Made by a program: the position numbers and the translations under genes. 64,000 nt of DNA, taken from positions 1,054,001-1,118,000 of the forward strand of contig NZ_CP060506.1 of assembly GCF_015240065.1 (NCBI RefSeq). The letters run 5' to 3'. This document shows, piece by piece, positions 27,700-35,857 of the stretch (position 1 is its first letter; each line of letters starts with the position of its first letter). Origin of the DNA: Nanchangia anserum (GTDB lineage: Bacteria; Actinomycetota; Actinomycetes; Actinomycetales; Actinomycetaceae). The notes under the pieces are model-generated. The model was not told where the DNA came from. It ran no database searches and was given only the letters and a program-made list of their open reading frames with translations.

Positions 27700-29265
27700 C
27701 TAGTGCGTAACGAGAACCTCGGTAATGTCCGTGTGCTCGTGAGGTGCAGCCTCCCAGGCCCGGTCCGCCTCCTTGGCCTCCGCGACCGCGGAGGCGTTCC
27801 ACACCTCGGTGTCGAGAGCTCGCGGCAGGTGCGGGTTATCGGTGGAGCAGAAATAGACGTCGTCGAGCTTGCCGCCCTGGGCCTCGTAGTCCCGCAACGC
27901 CCCGATCGCCCACTTGCCCAGCAGGCAAATCGCGACGATGTTGACGATCGCCATGAAGGCTGTGGCCCAGTCGGCAATCGACCACGCGACCTTCAACGGC
28001 ACCATCGCGCCGAGTCCGACCGAGATGATGCACAAGATCTTAATAATGGCGGCGTTGTTTCCCACGCCAAGGAGGTACTTAATGTTTGCCTCGGCGTAGG
28101 TGTAGTTGCCCAGCAGCGTCGAGTAGGCAAACGAGGCAATGATGATGAACATGATCGCCGGCGTCCACGTTCCCAGCACGCCCACCGAAGCCGTCGTCAG
28201 GGCCGCACCCGACATCTGCGTTTCTTCTCCCGGCTGATAGACGCCACCGACGAGGACGATGAAGGCCGTGCACGAGCACACGACGATCGTGTCGACGAAC
28301 ACGCCGAGCGACTGGACGAGTCCCTGGGCAACCGGATGCTTGACGGTGGCCGTCGCCGCGGCATTCGGTGCCGAGCCCATGCCGGCCTCGTTCGAGAACA
28401 GCCCCCGCTTCGTGCCCTGTTCCAGTGCGACGAAGAGACCTCCGGCCGTTCCGCCGACCGCCTCGCGCAACCCGAACGCCTCGGCGAAGATCGACGAGAA
28501 CACGGCGCCGACCTGGTCGATGTGCATGGCGACGACGGCGATCGCGAGGAGCAGGTAGGCGCAGGCCATGAGCGGCGCGAGGAACTCGGCGAGACGAGCG
28601 ACCGGGCGCACACCGCCAATGAAGAACGGGACGGTGAGCATGAGCAGGACGACGGCGCTGACCCACGGGGCCACGTTGAACGACGTCTGGGCGACCTGGG
28701 CCAACGTGTTGGCCTGGATCATCTGGAAGGAGAAGCCGTAGGCAAAGATGAGGAGCACGGCGAAAATGATCCCGCCGGCGCGCGAGCCGAGTCCGCGTTG
28801 AATGTAAAAGGCCGGTCCACCGCGGAATGTGCCGTCGGTGTTGCGAATCTTGAACACCTGCGCGAGCGTCGATTCGATGAATGCTGTGGCCATCCCCAAG
28901 ATGGCGACGACCCACATCCAGAACACCGCTCCGGCGCCACCGGCGACAATTGCCAGCGCCACCCCGGCGATGTTGCCGGTTCCGACGCGATCGGCAACGC
29001 CGATGGCAAAGGCCTGGAAGGACGAGATACCGCCGCGCGAACCCTGGCGCGAGGAGAAAATGAGCCGGAGCATCCGCGGGAACATACGCACCTGGAGTGC
29101 GCACGTCGTCACGGTGAAGTAGAGCCCCGCTCCCAGCAGCACGACGATGAGGACCCAGGCGATCGAATGGGAATAGGCCGTGTCGAGTCCGCTCGACATC
29201 GCATCGTTCCAGCGGTCAAATGCGCTCGGCGCCTGAGAAGCCGGGCTGAAGGGTACCGTTACCAT
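27700..29265 (-). CDS. Na+:alanine/glycine symporter, AGCS family (paralogue 3)
   Basis: A 521-residue symporter. Signature 'RVGTGNIAGVALAIVAGGAG', then 'ESTLAQVFKIRNTDGTFRGGP' and 'GTKRGLFSNEAGMGSAPNAA'; cytosolic tail 'STDNPHLPRALDTEVW' with an additional acidic extension of ~30 residues. The ATG at 29265 has GGAG upstream and is preferred to the frame's further-upstream start. It is the first gene of the paralogue 3-paralogue 2-FAH unit. The 159-bp upstream region holds two 13-bp palindromes (29314-29326 and 29331-29343), one overlapping a probable -10 TATGGT, so this copy is the best candidate for repressor control. Confidence 0.93.
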   Translation of the reverse strand: MVTVPFSPASQAPSAFDRWNDAMSSGLDTAYSHSIAWVLIVVLLGAGLYFTVTTCALQVRMFPRMLRLIFSSRQGSRGGISSFQAFAIGVADRVGTGNIAGVALAIVAGGAGAVFWMWVVAILGMATAFIESTLAQVFKIRNTDGTFRGGPAFYIQRGLGSRAGGIIFAVLLIFAYGFSFQMIQANTLAQVAQTSFNVAPWVSAVVLLMLTVPFFIGGVRPVARLAEFLAPLMACAYLLLAIAVVAMHIDQVGAVFSSIFAEAFGLREAVGGTAGGLFVALEQGTKRGLFSNEAGMGSAPNAAATATVKHPVAQGLVQSLGVFVDTIVVCSCTAFIVLVGGVYQPGEETQMSGAALTTASVGVLGTWTPAIMFIIIASFAYSTLLGNYTYAEANIKYLLGVGNNAAIIKILCIISVGLGAMVPLKVAWSIADWATAFMAIVNIVAICLLGKWAIGALRDYEAQGGKLDDVYFCSTDNPHLPRALDTEVWNASAVAEAKEADRAWEAAPHEHTDITEVLVTH

Positions 29266-29313
29266 CGCTGCTCCGTGTGTGAGACTGGGGAAAGTCAGAA
29301 CCAATAGACGCAA

Positions 29314-29343
29314 ACCTACCATAGGTATTCCTCAACGCTTGAG
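29314..29343 (-). promoter_or_regulatory. Two adjacent palindromes in the AGCS 3 promoter
   Basis: ACCTA-CCA-TAGGT (29314-29326) and CTCAA-CGC-TTGAG (29331-29343) are each perfect 5-3-5 dyads. The first covers TATGGT on the minus strand, a plausible -10. Overlap with the promoter suggests operator function; no regulator gene is adjacent. Confidence 0.4.
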
Positions 29344-29359
29344 AAAAAGGATTAAAGTT

Positions 29360-29400
29360 CATCCCGCGCACACCACCTCGCGGTTGGCGTGCGCGGGATG
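29360..29400 (-). terminator. Hairpin after AGCS paralogue 4
   Basis: 12-bp stem CATCCCGCGCAC/GTGCGCGGGATG with a 17-base loop, located between the AGCS 4 stop and the AGCS 3 promoter. On the minus strand a T-rich stretch follows (GAACTTTAATCCTTTTT), so termination here is plausible. Confidence 0.55.
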
Positions 29401-29424
29401 CGCGTGACGGACAAGGGCGTCTGG

Positions 29425-30900
29425 CTAGCGTCCGCCCGACGCGACCTTCTCGGCCTCCCCCGGATCCCAGACTCCGGAGACGATATCGCCAGGCAGGAGC
29501 GGGTTGTCGCGGCCGACGAACACGGGCACGCGCGCGCCCGCGCGTCGCTGACTCGTCCAGTCGGCCAAGGCCGCCTTGACCCAGCGGGCCAATGCGATAA
29601 GTCCGATCATGTTGATGATGCCGGCGAGCCCCAACATCAGGTCGGACAGTGCCCACACGAAGGTCAACTCCGCCATAGCGCCGACTCCACACAGCAACGT
29701 CACGACGATGCGATAGGCCAACGAAACGGCCGGACTCTTGGTCACGTGATCGAGGCAGACCTGGCCGTACGAATAGGCGCCGAAGGCCGAGGTATAGCCG
29801 AAGATAAAGATGATGAACGTCATCAGCGGGGCGGTCCATCCGCCCAGCTCGGCCGCCACCGACGACGCCGTCAGCGATCCGGCCGCGCCCGGATCGGTGG
29901 GCAGGCTCGGGTGGGCGATGAGGATGAGCAGCGCCGTGCACGTGCACACGACGATCGTGTCGATGAATACGCCAAGGGACTGGATAAAGCCCTGCGAGAC
30001 GGGGTGCGCGACCGTGGCCGCGCCGGCGGCGTTCGGAGCGGTCCCCAGGCCGGCCTCGTTGGAAAACAGGCCGCGGCGCCCGCCCATGATGACGGCGTTG
30101 AAGATAGCCCCGGCAACGCCACCGACCCCGGCGTGAAGGCCGAACGCGTTGGTGACGATGGAGGCCAGGGCGTTGCCGATGCGCTCGGGGGCGCTGAACA
30201 GGCAGGTGACGATGACGACGAGGGTGGTGAGAATGTAGACGCCGGCGAGGACCGGCCCGAGCAGTTCGGCCACGCGCGCGACCCCGCGCACGCCGCCGAT
30301 GATGACCGGGGCGATGAGGACGACGATGACGAGGGCCGAGACCCACGTCGGGATCCCATGGGCCGCCGCAGCGGTCGCGGAAACCGTGTTGATCTGCACC
30401 ATGGGGACGGTCATGCCCGAGGCAAAGATCGTGAACAGGGCAAACAGCCAGCCCATCTTCTTCCACCCGGCACCGTGGGCCAGATAGTAGGCGGGGCCGC
30501 CGCGGAACGTCCCGTCGGCGTGACGGGTCTTAAACAGCTGCGCCAGCGTGGACTCGGCAAACGCCGTCGCCATCCCGATGAGCGCGACGATCCACATCCA
30601 GAAGATCGCCCCGGGACCGCCGAGAATGAGGGCGAGGGCGACGCCGCCGATATTGCCGATGCCCACGCGTGTAGCAACGCCCATGGCGAAGGCCTGGAAT
30701 GCCGAGATTCCCGTGCCCGCGCCGTGGCGCGATCCCTTCATCGAGGTGAATACCGCTTTGGCGTGACGCAGCTGCGGCGCGCCCAGATACACGGTCAGAC
30801 CGATGCCAACGCAGATGAGGAGGAAGACGAGTCCCCACGAATAGAGGAAGTCCGTAACGGTGGCGAGTGCGCTCGAAATGGCGGTGTAGATAGCTGTCAT
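29425..30900 (-). CDS. Na+:alanine/glycine symporter, AGCS family (paralogue 4)
   Basis: A 491-residue symporter. Signature 'RVGIGNIGGVALALILGGPG' (Ile and Gly where others have Thr and Ala), 'ESTLAQLFKTRHADGTFRGGP', 'GGRRGLFSNEAGLGTAPNAA'; tail 'VGRDNPLLPGDIVSGVW'. The ATG at 30900 is supported by AAGGAG upstream; an in-frame start six codons earlier is less likely. It begins 18 bases after the paralogue 5 stop, so 5 and 4 form one unit that ends at the hairpin 29360-29400. Confidence 0.93.
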   Translation of the reverse strand: MTAIYTAISSALATVTDFLYSWGLVFLLICVGIGLTVYLGAPQLRHAKAVFTSMKGSRHGAGTGISAFQAFAMGVATRVGIGNIGGVALALILGGPGAIFWMWIVALIGMATAFAESTLAQLFKTRHADGTFRGGPAYYLAHGAGWKKMGWLFALFTIFASGMTVPMVQINTVSATAAAAHGIPTWVSALVIVVLIAPVIIGGVRGVARVAELLGPVLAGVYILTTLVVIVTCLFSAPERIGNALASIVTNAFGLHAGVGGVAGAIFNAVIMGGRRGLFSNEAGLGTAPNAAGAATVAHPVSQGFIQSLGVFIDTIVVCTCTALLILIAHPSLPTDPGAAGSLTASSVAAELGGWTAPLMTFIIFIFGYTSAFGAYSYGQVCLDHVTKSPAVSLAYRIVVTLLCGVGAMAELTFVWALSDLMLGLAGIINMIGLIALARWVKAALADWTSQRRAGARVPVFVGRDNPLLPGDIVSGVWDPGEAEKVASGGR

Positions 30901-30918
30901 AGCGTTCTCCTTGTCCAC

Positions 30919-32346
30919 TCAGCGGGTCCGCGCCCAGACGTCGCCGGGGACGTCACCGGGCAGATGGGGATTGTCGCGGCCGACGAAGACGGGCTCTGAC
31001 CCGCCGCGACGCTGGGCCTCGTAGTCGCGCAACGCACCGACTCCCCACTTCCACAACGCCGCGAGCGCGATGAGGTTGGTGATCGTCATGACGGCCATGG
31101 CGATGTCGACGGCGTTCCAGACGACGTCGAGGGCGACGAGGGCGCCGAGGACGACGGAGAAGACCGAGACGACGCGGACGATCCAGGTGCCTGCGGGGTG
31201 GGAGGTCGCGAAGGCCATGTTGACGTCGGAGTAGACGTAGGCGGCGATGATCGAGGAGAAGGCGAGGATGCCGATGAGGACGGTCATGGGGATGAGCGAC
31301 CAGTCGCCGAGGTGGGCCATGACGGCGCGGGTGGTGAGTGTGGCGGGGTTGACGTCGTCGGCTCCCCAGACTTCGGGTCCGGCGAGGATGATGATGACGG
31401 CCGTGGCGGTGCACACGATGACGGTGTCGACGAAGACACCGAGGGATTGGACGGCCCCTTGGCGCACAGGATGGGCGACGGTGGCGGTAGCTGCGGCGTT
31501 GGGGGCGGTGCCTTGGCCGGCCTCGTTGGAGAAGAGGCCGCGTTTGGTGCCGTTGATGATGGCGGCGAGGATGCCGCCGCCGACTCCTCCGCCGAGGGCT
31601 TCGCCGCTGAAGGCGGAGCGGAAGACGGTGAGGAGAATGCCGGGGATCTCGCCGGCGTGGAGGATGAGGATGATGGCGGCGAGGACGACGTAGACGAGGG
31701 CCATTGCCGGGGCCATGATCTCGGTGATGCGGGCGACGGAGCGGATGCCACCGAGGATGACGGGGGCGGAGAAGACGAAGAGGAGGCCCGCGATGACGCC
31801 GGGGCGGACGTTGCCCGCGAAGGAGACGGTTTGGGCGATGGCGTTGGATTGGACCGAGGTGATGACGAAGCCGCAGGTGATGATGGCGATGATCGAGAAG
31901 ATCGCGCCGAGCCAGCGGGCTTTGAGGCCGAGCCACATGTAGTAGGCGGGGCCGCCGCGGAAGGTCCCGTCTCCGTTGTCTTGCTTGAAGATCTGGGCGA
32001 GCGTCGATTCCATGAATGATGTCGCCATGCCGATGAGGGCGACGATCCACATCCACACGAGGGCGCCGGGCCCACCCATGAGGAGGGCGGCTGCGACGCC
32101 GAAGACGTTGCCGATGCCGACGCGCGCGGCCAGCGAGATGGTGAAGGCCTGGAAGCTCGAGACGCCGCCGTTGGCGCCCTGGCGCGAGGAGAAGACGACG
32201 CGCCACATGTGGGCGAAGAGGCGAACTTGGACGCCGCGGGTGACGACGGTGAAGAAGAGGCCAAGTCCTAAGAGGATCCACATGGTTATGTGGAGGGTGA
32301 TCCAGTCGGCGACAGCGAGGATCGAGTTAGCGAGGTCGGCGAACAT
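30919..32346 (-). CDS. Na+:alanine/glycine symporter, AGCS family (paralogue 5)
   Basis: A 475-residue symporter, first in the leftward series. Signature 'RVGIGNVFGVAAALLMGGPG', 'ESTLAQIFKQDNGDGTFRGGP', 'GTKRGLFSNEAGQGTAPNAA'; tail 'VGRDNPHLPGDVPGDVW'. From about 31060 to 32240 almost every codon ends in C, so several other frames stay open across it; the N-terminal codons, the far C-terminal codons and the sister genes use a more mixed set. The upstream 145-bp region is shared with the divergent DUF3516 helicase gene; I see no glycine-riboswitch core in it. AAGGA lies 11 bases before the ATG, a slightly long spacing. Confidence 0.93.
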   Translation of the reverse strand: MFADLANSILAVADWITLHITMWILLGLGLFFTVVTRGVQVRLFAHMWRVVFSSRQGANGGVSSFQAFTISLAARVGIGNVFGVAAALLMGGPGALVWMWIVALIGMATSFMESTLAQIFKQDNGDGTFRGGPAYYMWLGLKARWLGAIFSIIAIITCGFVITSVQSNAIAQTVSFAGNVRPGVIAGLLFVFSAPVILGGIRSVARITEIMAPAMALVYVVLAAIILILHAGEIPGILLTVFRSAFSGEALGGGVGGGILAAIINGTKRGLFSNEAGQGTAPNAAATATVAHPVRQGAVQSLGVFVDTVIVCTATAVIIILAGPEVWGADDVNPATLTTRAVMAHLGDWSLIPMTVLIGILAFSSIIAAYVYSDVNMAFATSHPAGTWIVRVVSVFSVVLGALVALDVVWNAVDIAMAVMTITNLIALAALWKWGVGALRDYEAQRRGGSEPVFVGRDNPHLPGDVPGDVWARTR

Positions 32347-32479
32347 GTCGCGGATAGTCCTTAAGTGTCAATCGATGCGATGGGTTATCGGTTGATGGTG
32401 TCATCTCGCTAGGCACCGGCTGCGGTGGCGCCCACATCGCGGAAGGGGCCTGCGCATCGGGTGCCGGACGCGTTGGCCC

Positions 32480-32485
32480 TAGCAT
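32480..32485 (+). promoter_or_regulatory. -10 element of the helicase gene, leaderless spacing
   Basis: TAGCAT is separated by six bases from the ATG at 32492, and no Shine-Dalgarno is present between them. Confidence 0.5.
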
Positions 32486-32491
32486 GGCCCT

Positions 32492-35121
32492 ATGAGTTCT
32501 CCTGCCCTCAATCTGCTTCTCGACGATCTCGCCGATGCGGGACGCCTGGACGATCCCGCGGCTGTGCTGACGGGGTTTGCCGAGTGGGCGGAGTCATCTG
32601 GGCGGGCACTGTATCCCCACCAGGAGGAAGCGGCGGAGCACATCTTTTGTGGCTCCCACGTGATCGCGGCGACGCCGACGGGGTCGGGAAAGTCGATGAT
32701 CGCGCTTGCGGCGCACCTGTATGCCCTCTCGCGCGAGGAGCGCTCGTACTACACGGCGCCGCTGAAGGCGTTGGTGTCGGAGAAGTTCTTCGACCTCGTG
32801 GATCTGTTTGGCGCCCACAACGTTGGCATGGTCACGGGCGACGTCGCCGTCAACGCCGAGGCACCCATTATCTGTTGCACGGCCGAGATCCTCGCGAACC
32901 TCGCGCTGCGCGAGGGGGCCGACCTCGATGCGGGACTCGTCGTCATGGACGAGTTTCACTTCTATGCCGATCCCCAACGCGGCTGGGCCTGGCAGGTGCC
33001 GCTGCTGGAGCTTACCCGCACCCAGATGGTCCTCATGTCGGCGACCCTGGGTGACGTCTCTGGCTTGCGGGCTCGGCTGGGTGAGGCAACCGGTCGCGAG
33101 GTCGTCCTCGTCGACAATGCCGAGCGCCCGGTCCCGCTCGAGTTCTCCTACGCCGTCGAGGACACCCCGCGTCTGCTGACGCGGCTGCTGCGGGCAGGGC
33201 GCTGGCCGATTTATCTCGTTCACTTCGCCCAGAAGGAAGCGCTCTCGCGCGCCCAGATCCTCGCCAACACCGGCGTCGTCGAGCACGATCACCGCGCCCA
33301 GGTTGCCGAGGCGATCAGCGGGTTCTCCTTCGGGCGAGGATTCGGGCAGATCCTCAAAAAGCTGTTGCTGGCCGGGATCGGCGTCCACCACGCCGGCATG
33401 CTCCCGCGCTACCGGCGCCTCGTCGAACAGCTCACCCAGCGCGGTCTCCTCGCCGTCATCTGTGGCACCGATACCCTCGGGGTCGGGATCAACGTGCCGA
33501 TCCGCACAGTCGTCTTCACCTCGTTGGTCAAATACGACGGACGCCGGATGCGCCACCTCTCGGCCCGCGAATTCCACCAAATCGCCGGGCGGGCCGGACG
33601 CGCGGGTTTCGATACCGTCGGCTTCGTCGAGGTTCAAGCCCCCGAACACGCGATCGAGGCGGCCAAAGCCGCAGCCAAGGCGGCCAACGCCGGCAAGCGG
33701 GCGCCCAAGAAGAAGGCCCCACGCCCCGCCGGCGAGGTCTCGTGGACCGAAGCCACCTTCACCCGCTTGGTCGAGGCCGATCCCGAACCGCTGCGCAGCC
33801 ACTTCCGTTTCACCCACGCGATGGTCCTCAACGTCTTGTCGGGCACGCGCGACGCTGCCGAGCATCTCGTCTGGCTCGCCCGCGCGTGCGATCCGCACCC
33901 CCCGCAAAGCACGCCCCCCTGCGCCAACTGGCCGACATCGTCACCTCGCTGCGAACGGCCGACGTCGTGCGCTACGTCCCGTCACGGCGCGCAGGCTCCA
34001 CCGGTCGCCTCGAACTCGTCGCCGACCTGCCCGAGGACTTCGCCCTCAATCAGCCGCTGTCACCGTTTGCGCTGGCAGCCCTCGATCTGCTCGATCCCGG
34101 CTCGCCGACGTATCCGCTCGACGTCATCTCGATTATCGAGGCGACTCTCGACGACCCGATGCCGCTCCTGCTGGCCCAGCGCAAGGAGTTGCGCGACGCC
34201 GCCTATCAGCGCCTGCGCGCCGAGGGGGTTCCCTACGACGAACGCAAGGATGCTCTCGACGAGATCACGTGGCCGCGCCCGCTCGCCGAACTCCTCGAGC
34301 CGGCCTTTGCCACCTATCGCACGTCGAATCCGTGGATCGCCGGCCTCGAGCTGGCCCCCAAATCGGTCGTGCGCGCGATGATCGAGAACGCCGATACGTT
34401 CTCCTCTCTCGTCTCCCGCCTCGATCTCGCCCATTGTGAAGGCGTCATCTTGCGCTACCTCACCGACGCCTACCGGGCGCTGCGCCAGGTGCTTCCCCCC
34501 TCGGTCAAGACCGACGAGGTCACCGCGATCGTCACGTGGCTCGGTGACCTCGTGCGCGCCGTTGACTCCTCCCTGCTTGACGAATGGGCTGCGCTGGCAG
34601 AGGGCAAGCGCGCACAGACAAGCGACGACGTCGCCGTTGCCGAGCGCGCCTTTGGTCAGGACTCGGATCAAGAGACGCCGGCGCTCACCACCTATCAGTT
34701 GAGCGCGCAGGTGCGTACCGAGCTGTTCCGTCGCGTCGAGCTGCTGGCCACCGACCGCATCGACGCGCTCGCCGACCTCGGAGACCCCGGCTGGGACGCA
34801 GCCGCGTGGGATGAAGCCGCCGACGACCTCTACGCCGATATCGACGACATCGCCATCGATCAGGCCGCGCGCTCGCCCGCGCTCGTCACCATTATCGCCT
34901 CACCCGAGGCCGCCGACTGGGACGAGGCCGGCGTCGACGTGACCGATCCGAGCGTTGGCGATCTCGTCACCGGCGACGTCTGGCTCGCGCGCCAACAGAT
35001 CCTCGATAGCGAGGGGGAGGCCGTGTGGCAGTTGAGTGCCCTCGTCGACGTCGCGGCCTCACAGCGCGCGTCCCATGCGATCGTCCACACACTCGCACTC
35101 GCCCCAGTGGGCATGTTCTAG
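32492..35121 (+). CDS. DEAD/DEAH-box helicase with DUF3516 domain (frame break near 33895)
   Basis: Ski2-like superfamily 2 helicase of the actinobacterial DUF3516 family, about 876 residues. Motif I 'TPTGSGKS' (residues 61-68), motif II 'VVMDEFHFYADP' (DExH-type), motif III 'VLMSATLGD', motif V 'GTDTLGVGINVP' and motif VI 'HQIAGRAGRAGFD' are all present. The DUF3516 C-terminal part starts about residue 400. The frame breaks at a CCCCCC run (33897-33902); one more C joins '...ARACDPHPP' to 'AKHAPLRQLADIVTSL' and keeps one frame to 35121. Likely an RNA-processing helicase by family; substrate unknown. It may be followed in the same direction by yggS, whose own -10 lies 17 bases beyond the stop. 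Confidence 0.88.
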
Positions 35122-35137
35122 GGACATATCAGTGTTC

Positions 35138-35143
35138 TAAGAT
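35138..35143 (+). promoter_or_regulatory. -10 element of the YggS-type gene, leaderless spacing
   Basis: TAAGAT, six bases (GGAGGC) before the GTG at 35150. GGAGG is too close to the start to be a normal ribosome site, which supports leaderless initiation. Confidence 0.5.
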
Positions 35144-35149
35144 GGAGGC

Positions 35150-35857
35150 GTGACAGGTTCGGTAGCGCAGCGACTTGCTGAGGTCGGGGCGAGAATTGAG
35201 GACGCGCGGTCGCGCTACGGCGCGGGTCCCGTGGCGCTCATGCTTGCGGTGAAACGACGCAGCGGTGCCGAATGCGTCGAGGCTGCACGCGCCCTCCAGG
35301 CCGCTGGTCGGCAGGTTCTGCTCGGCCACAACCACGTCCAAGAGGCGCGCGATACCTCCCCGAGCGTGCGTGCCGCGGGGATTCCCGGCACAAGCATCCA
35401 CCTCATCGGCCATCTGCAGACGAACAAGATTCCTCTCGCTCTCGCCCACGTCGATGCCATCGACACGATCGATTCGGTCCGGCTCGTCGACAAGATCGCG
35501 GCTCGCCTAGATCCGCAGCGCAGCCTCGACGTCTTCATGCAGGTCAACACGTCAGGCGAGGCCACAAAGTCCGGCATCAGTCCCGCCGAGGCGCCCGCGC
35601 TTGCCGACGCCATCGCCGAGGTAGCGAATATGCGGCTGCGCGGACTCATGACAGTTGGGGCGCTCAGCGACGACGAAGCTACTGTTCGCCGCTCTTATGC
35701 CGCCCTGCGCGAGCTGCGCGCGCGCCTGCATCCCGACCACCCCGACTGCGTCGAGCTGTCGATGGGTATGTCGGGCGACTTCGCCCTCGCGATCGCCGAG
35801 GGCGCCACTATCGTTCGTATCGGTCAAGCCATTCTCGGTCCTAGGGAGCGCCCGTGA
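35150..35857 (+). CDS. YggS-family PLP homeostasis protein
   Basis: Single-domain PLP-binding protein of 235 residues with the alanine-racemase-like barrel fold, involved in vitamin B6 and amino/keto acid balance. The PLP Lys is in 'LMLAVKRRSG'; 'GHLQTNKIP', 'VNTSGEATKSGISPAE', 'GLMTVGALSDDE', 'LSMGMSGDFALAIAEGATIVRIG' are family motifs. The usual GEN-x-VQE reads 'GHNHVQEA', with His replacing Glu, an uncommon change. Start GTG. Its stop overlaps the GTG of the deacetylase gene (GTGA), so the two are translationally coupled. Family members often sit beside cell-division genes, which is not the case here. Confidence 0.9.
   Translation: MTGSVAQRLAEVGARIEDARSRYGAGPVALMLAVKRRSGAECVEAARALQAAGRQVLLGHNHVQEARDTSPSVRAAGIPGTSIHLIGHLQTNKIPLALAHVDAIDTIDSVRLVDKIAARLDPQRSLDVFMQVNTSGEATKSGISPAEAPALADAIAEVANMRLRGLMTVGALSDDEATVRRSYAALRELRARLHPDHPDCVELSMGMSGDFALAIAEGATIVRIGQAILGPRERP

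Noticed and set aside
26243-30999. Several 450-550-codon open frames on the plus strand opposite the AGCS genes
   Set aside because: Their translations are Asp/Arg/Gly/His-rich and repetitive, typical of antisense of membrane-protein codons with C/G third bases.
32347-32491. Possible glycine riboswitch before the AGCS cluster
   Set aside because: I looked for the conserved glycine aptamer core on the minus strand and saw none; the region is short and shared with the helicase promoter.
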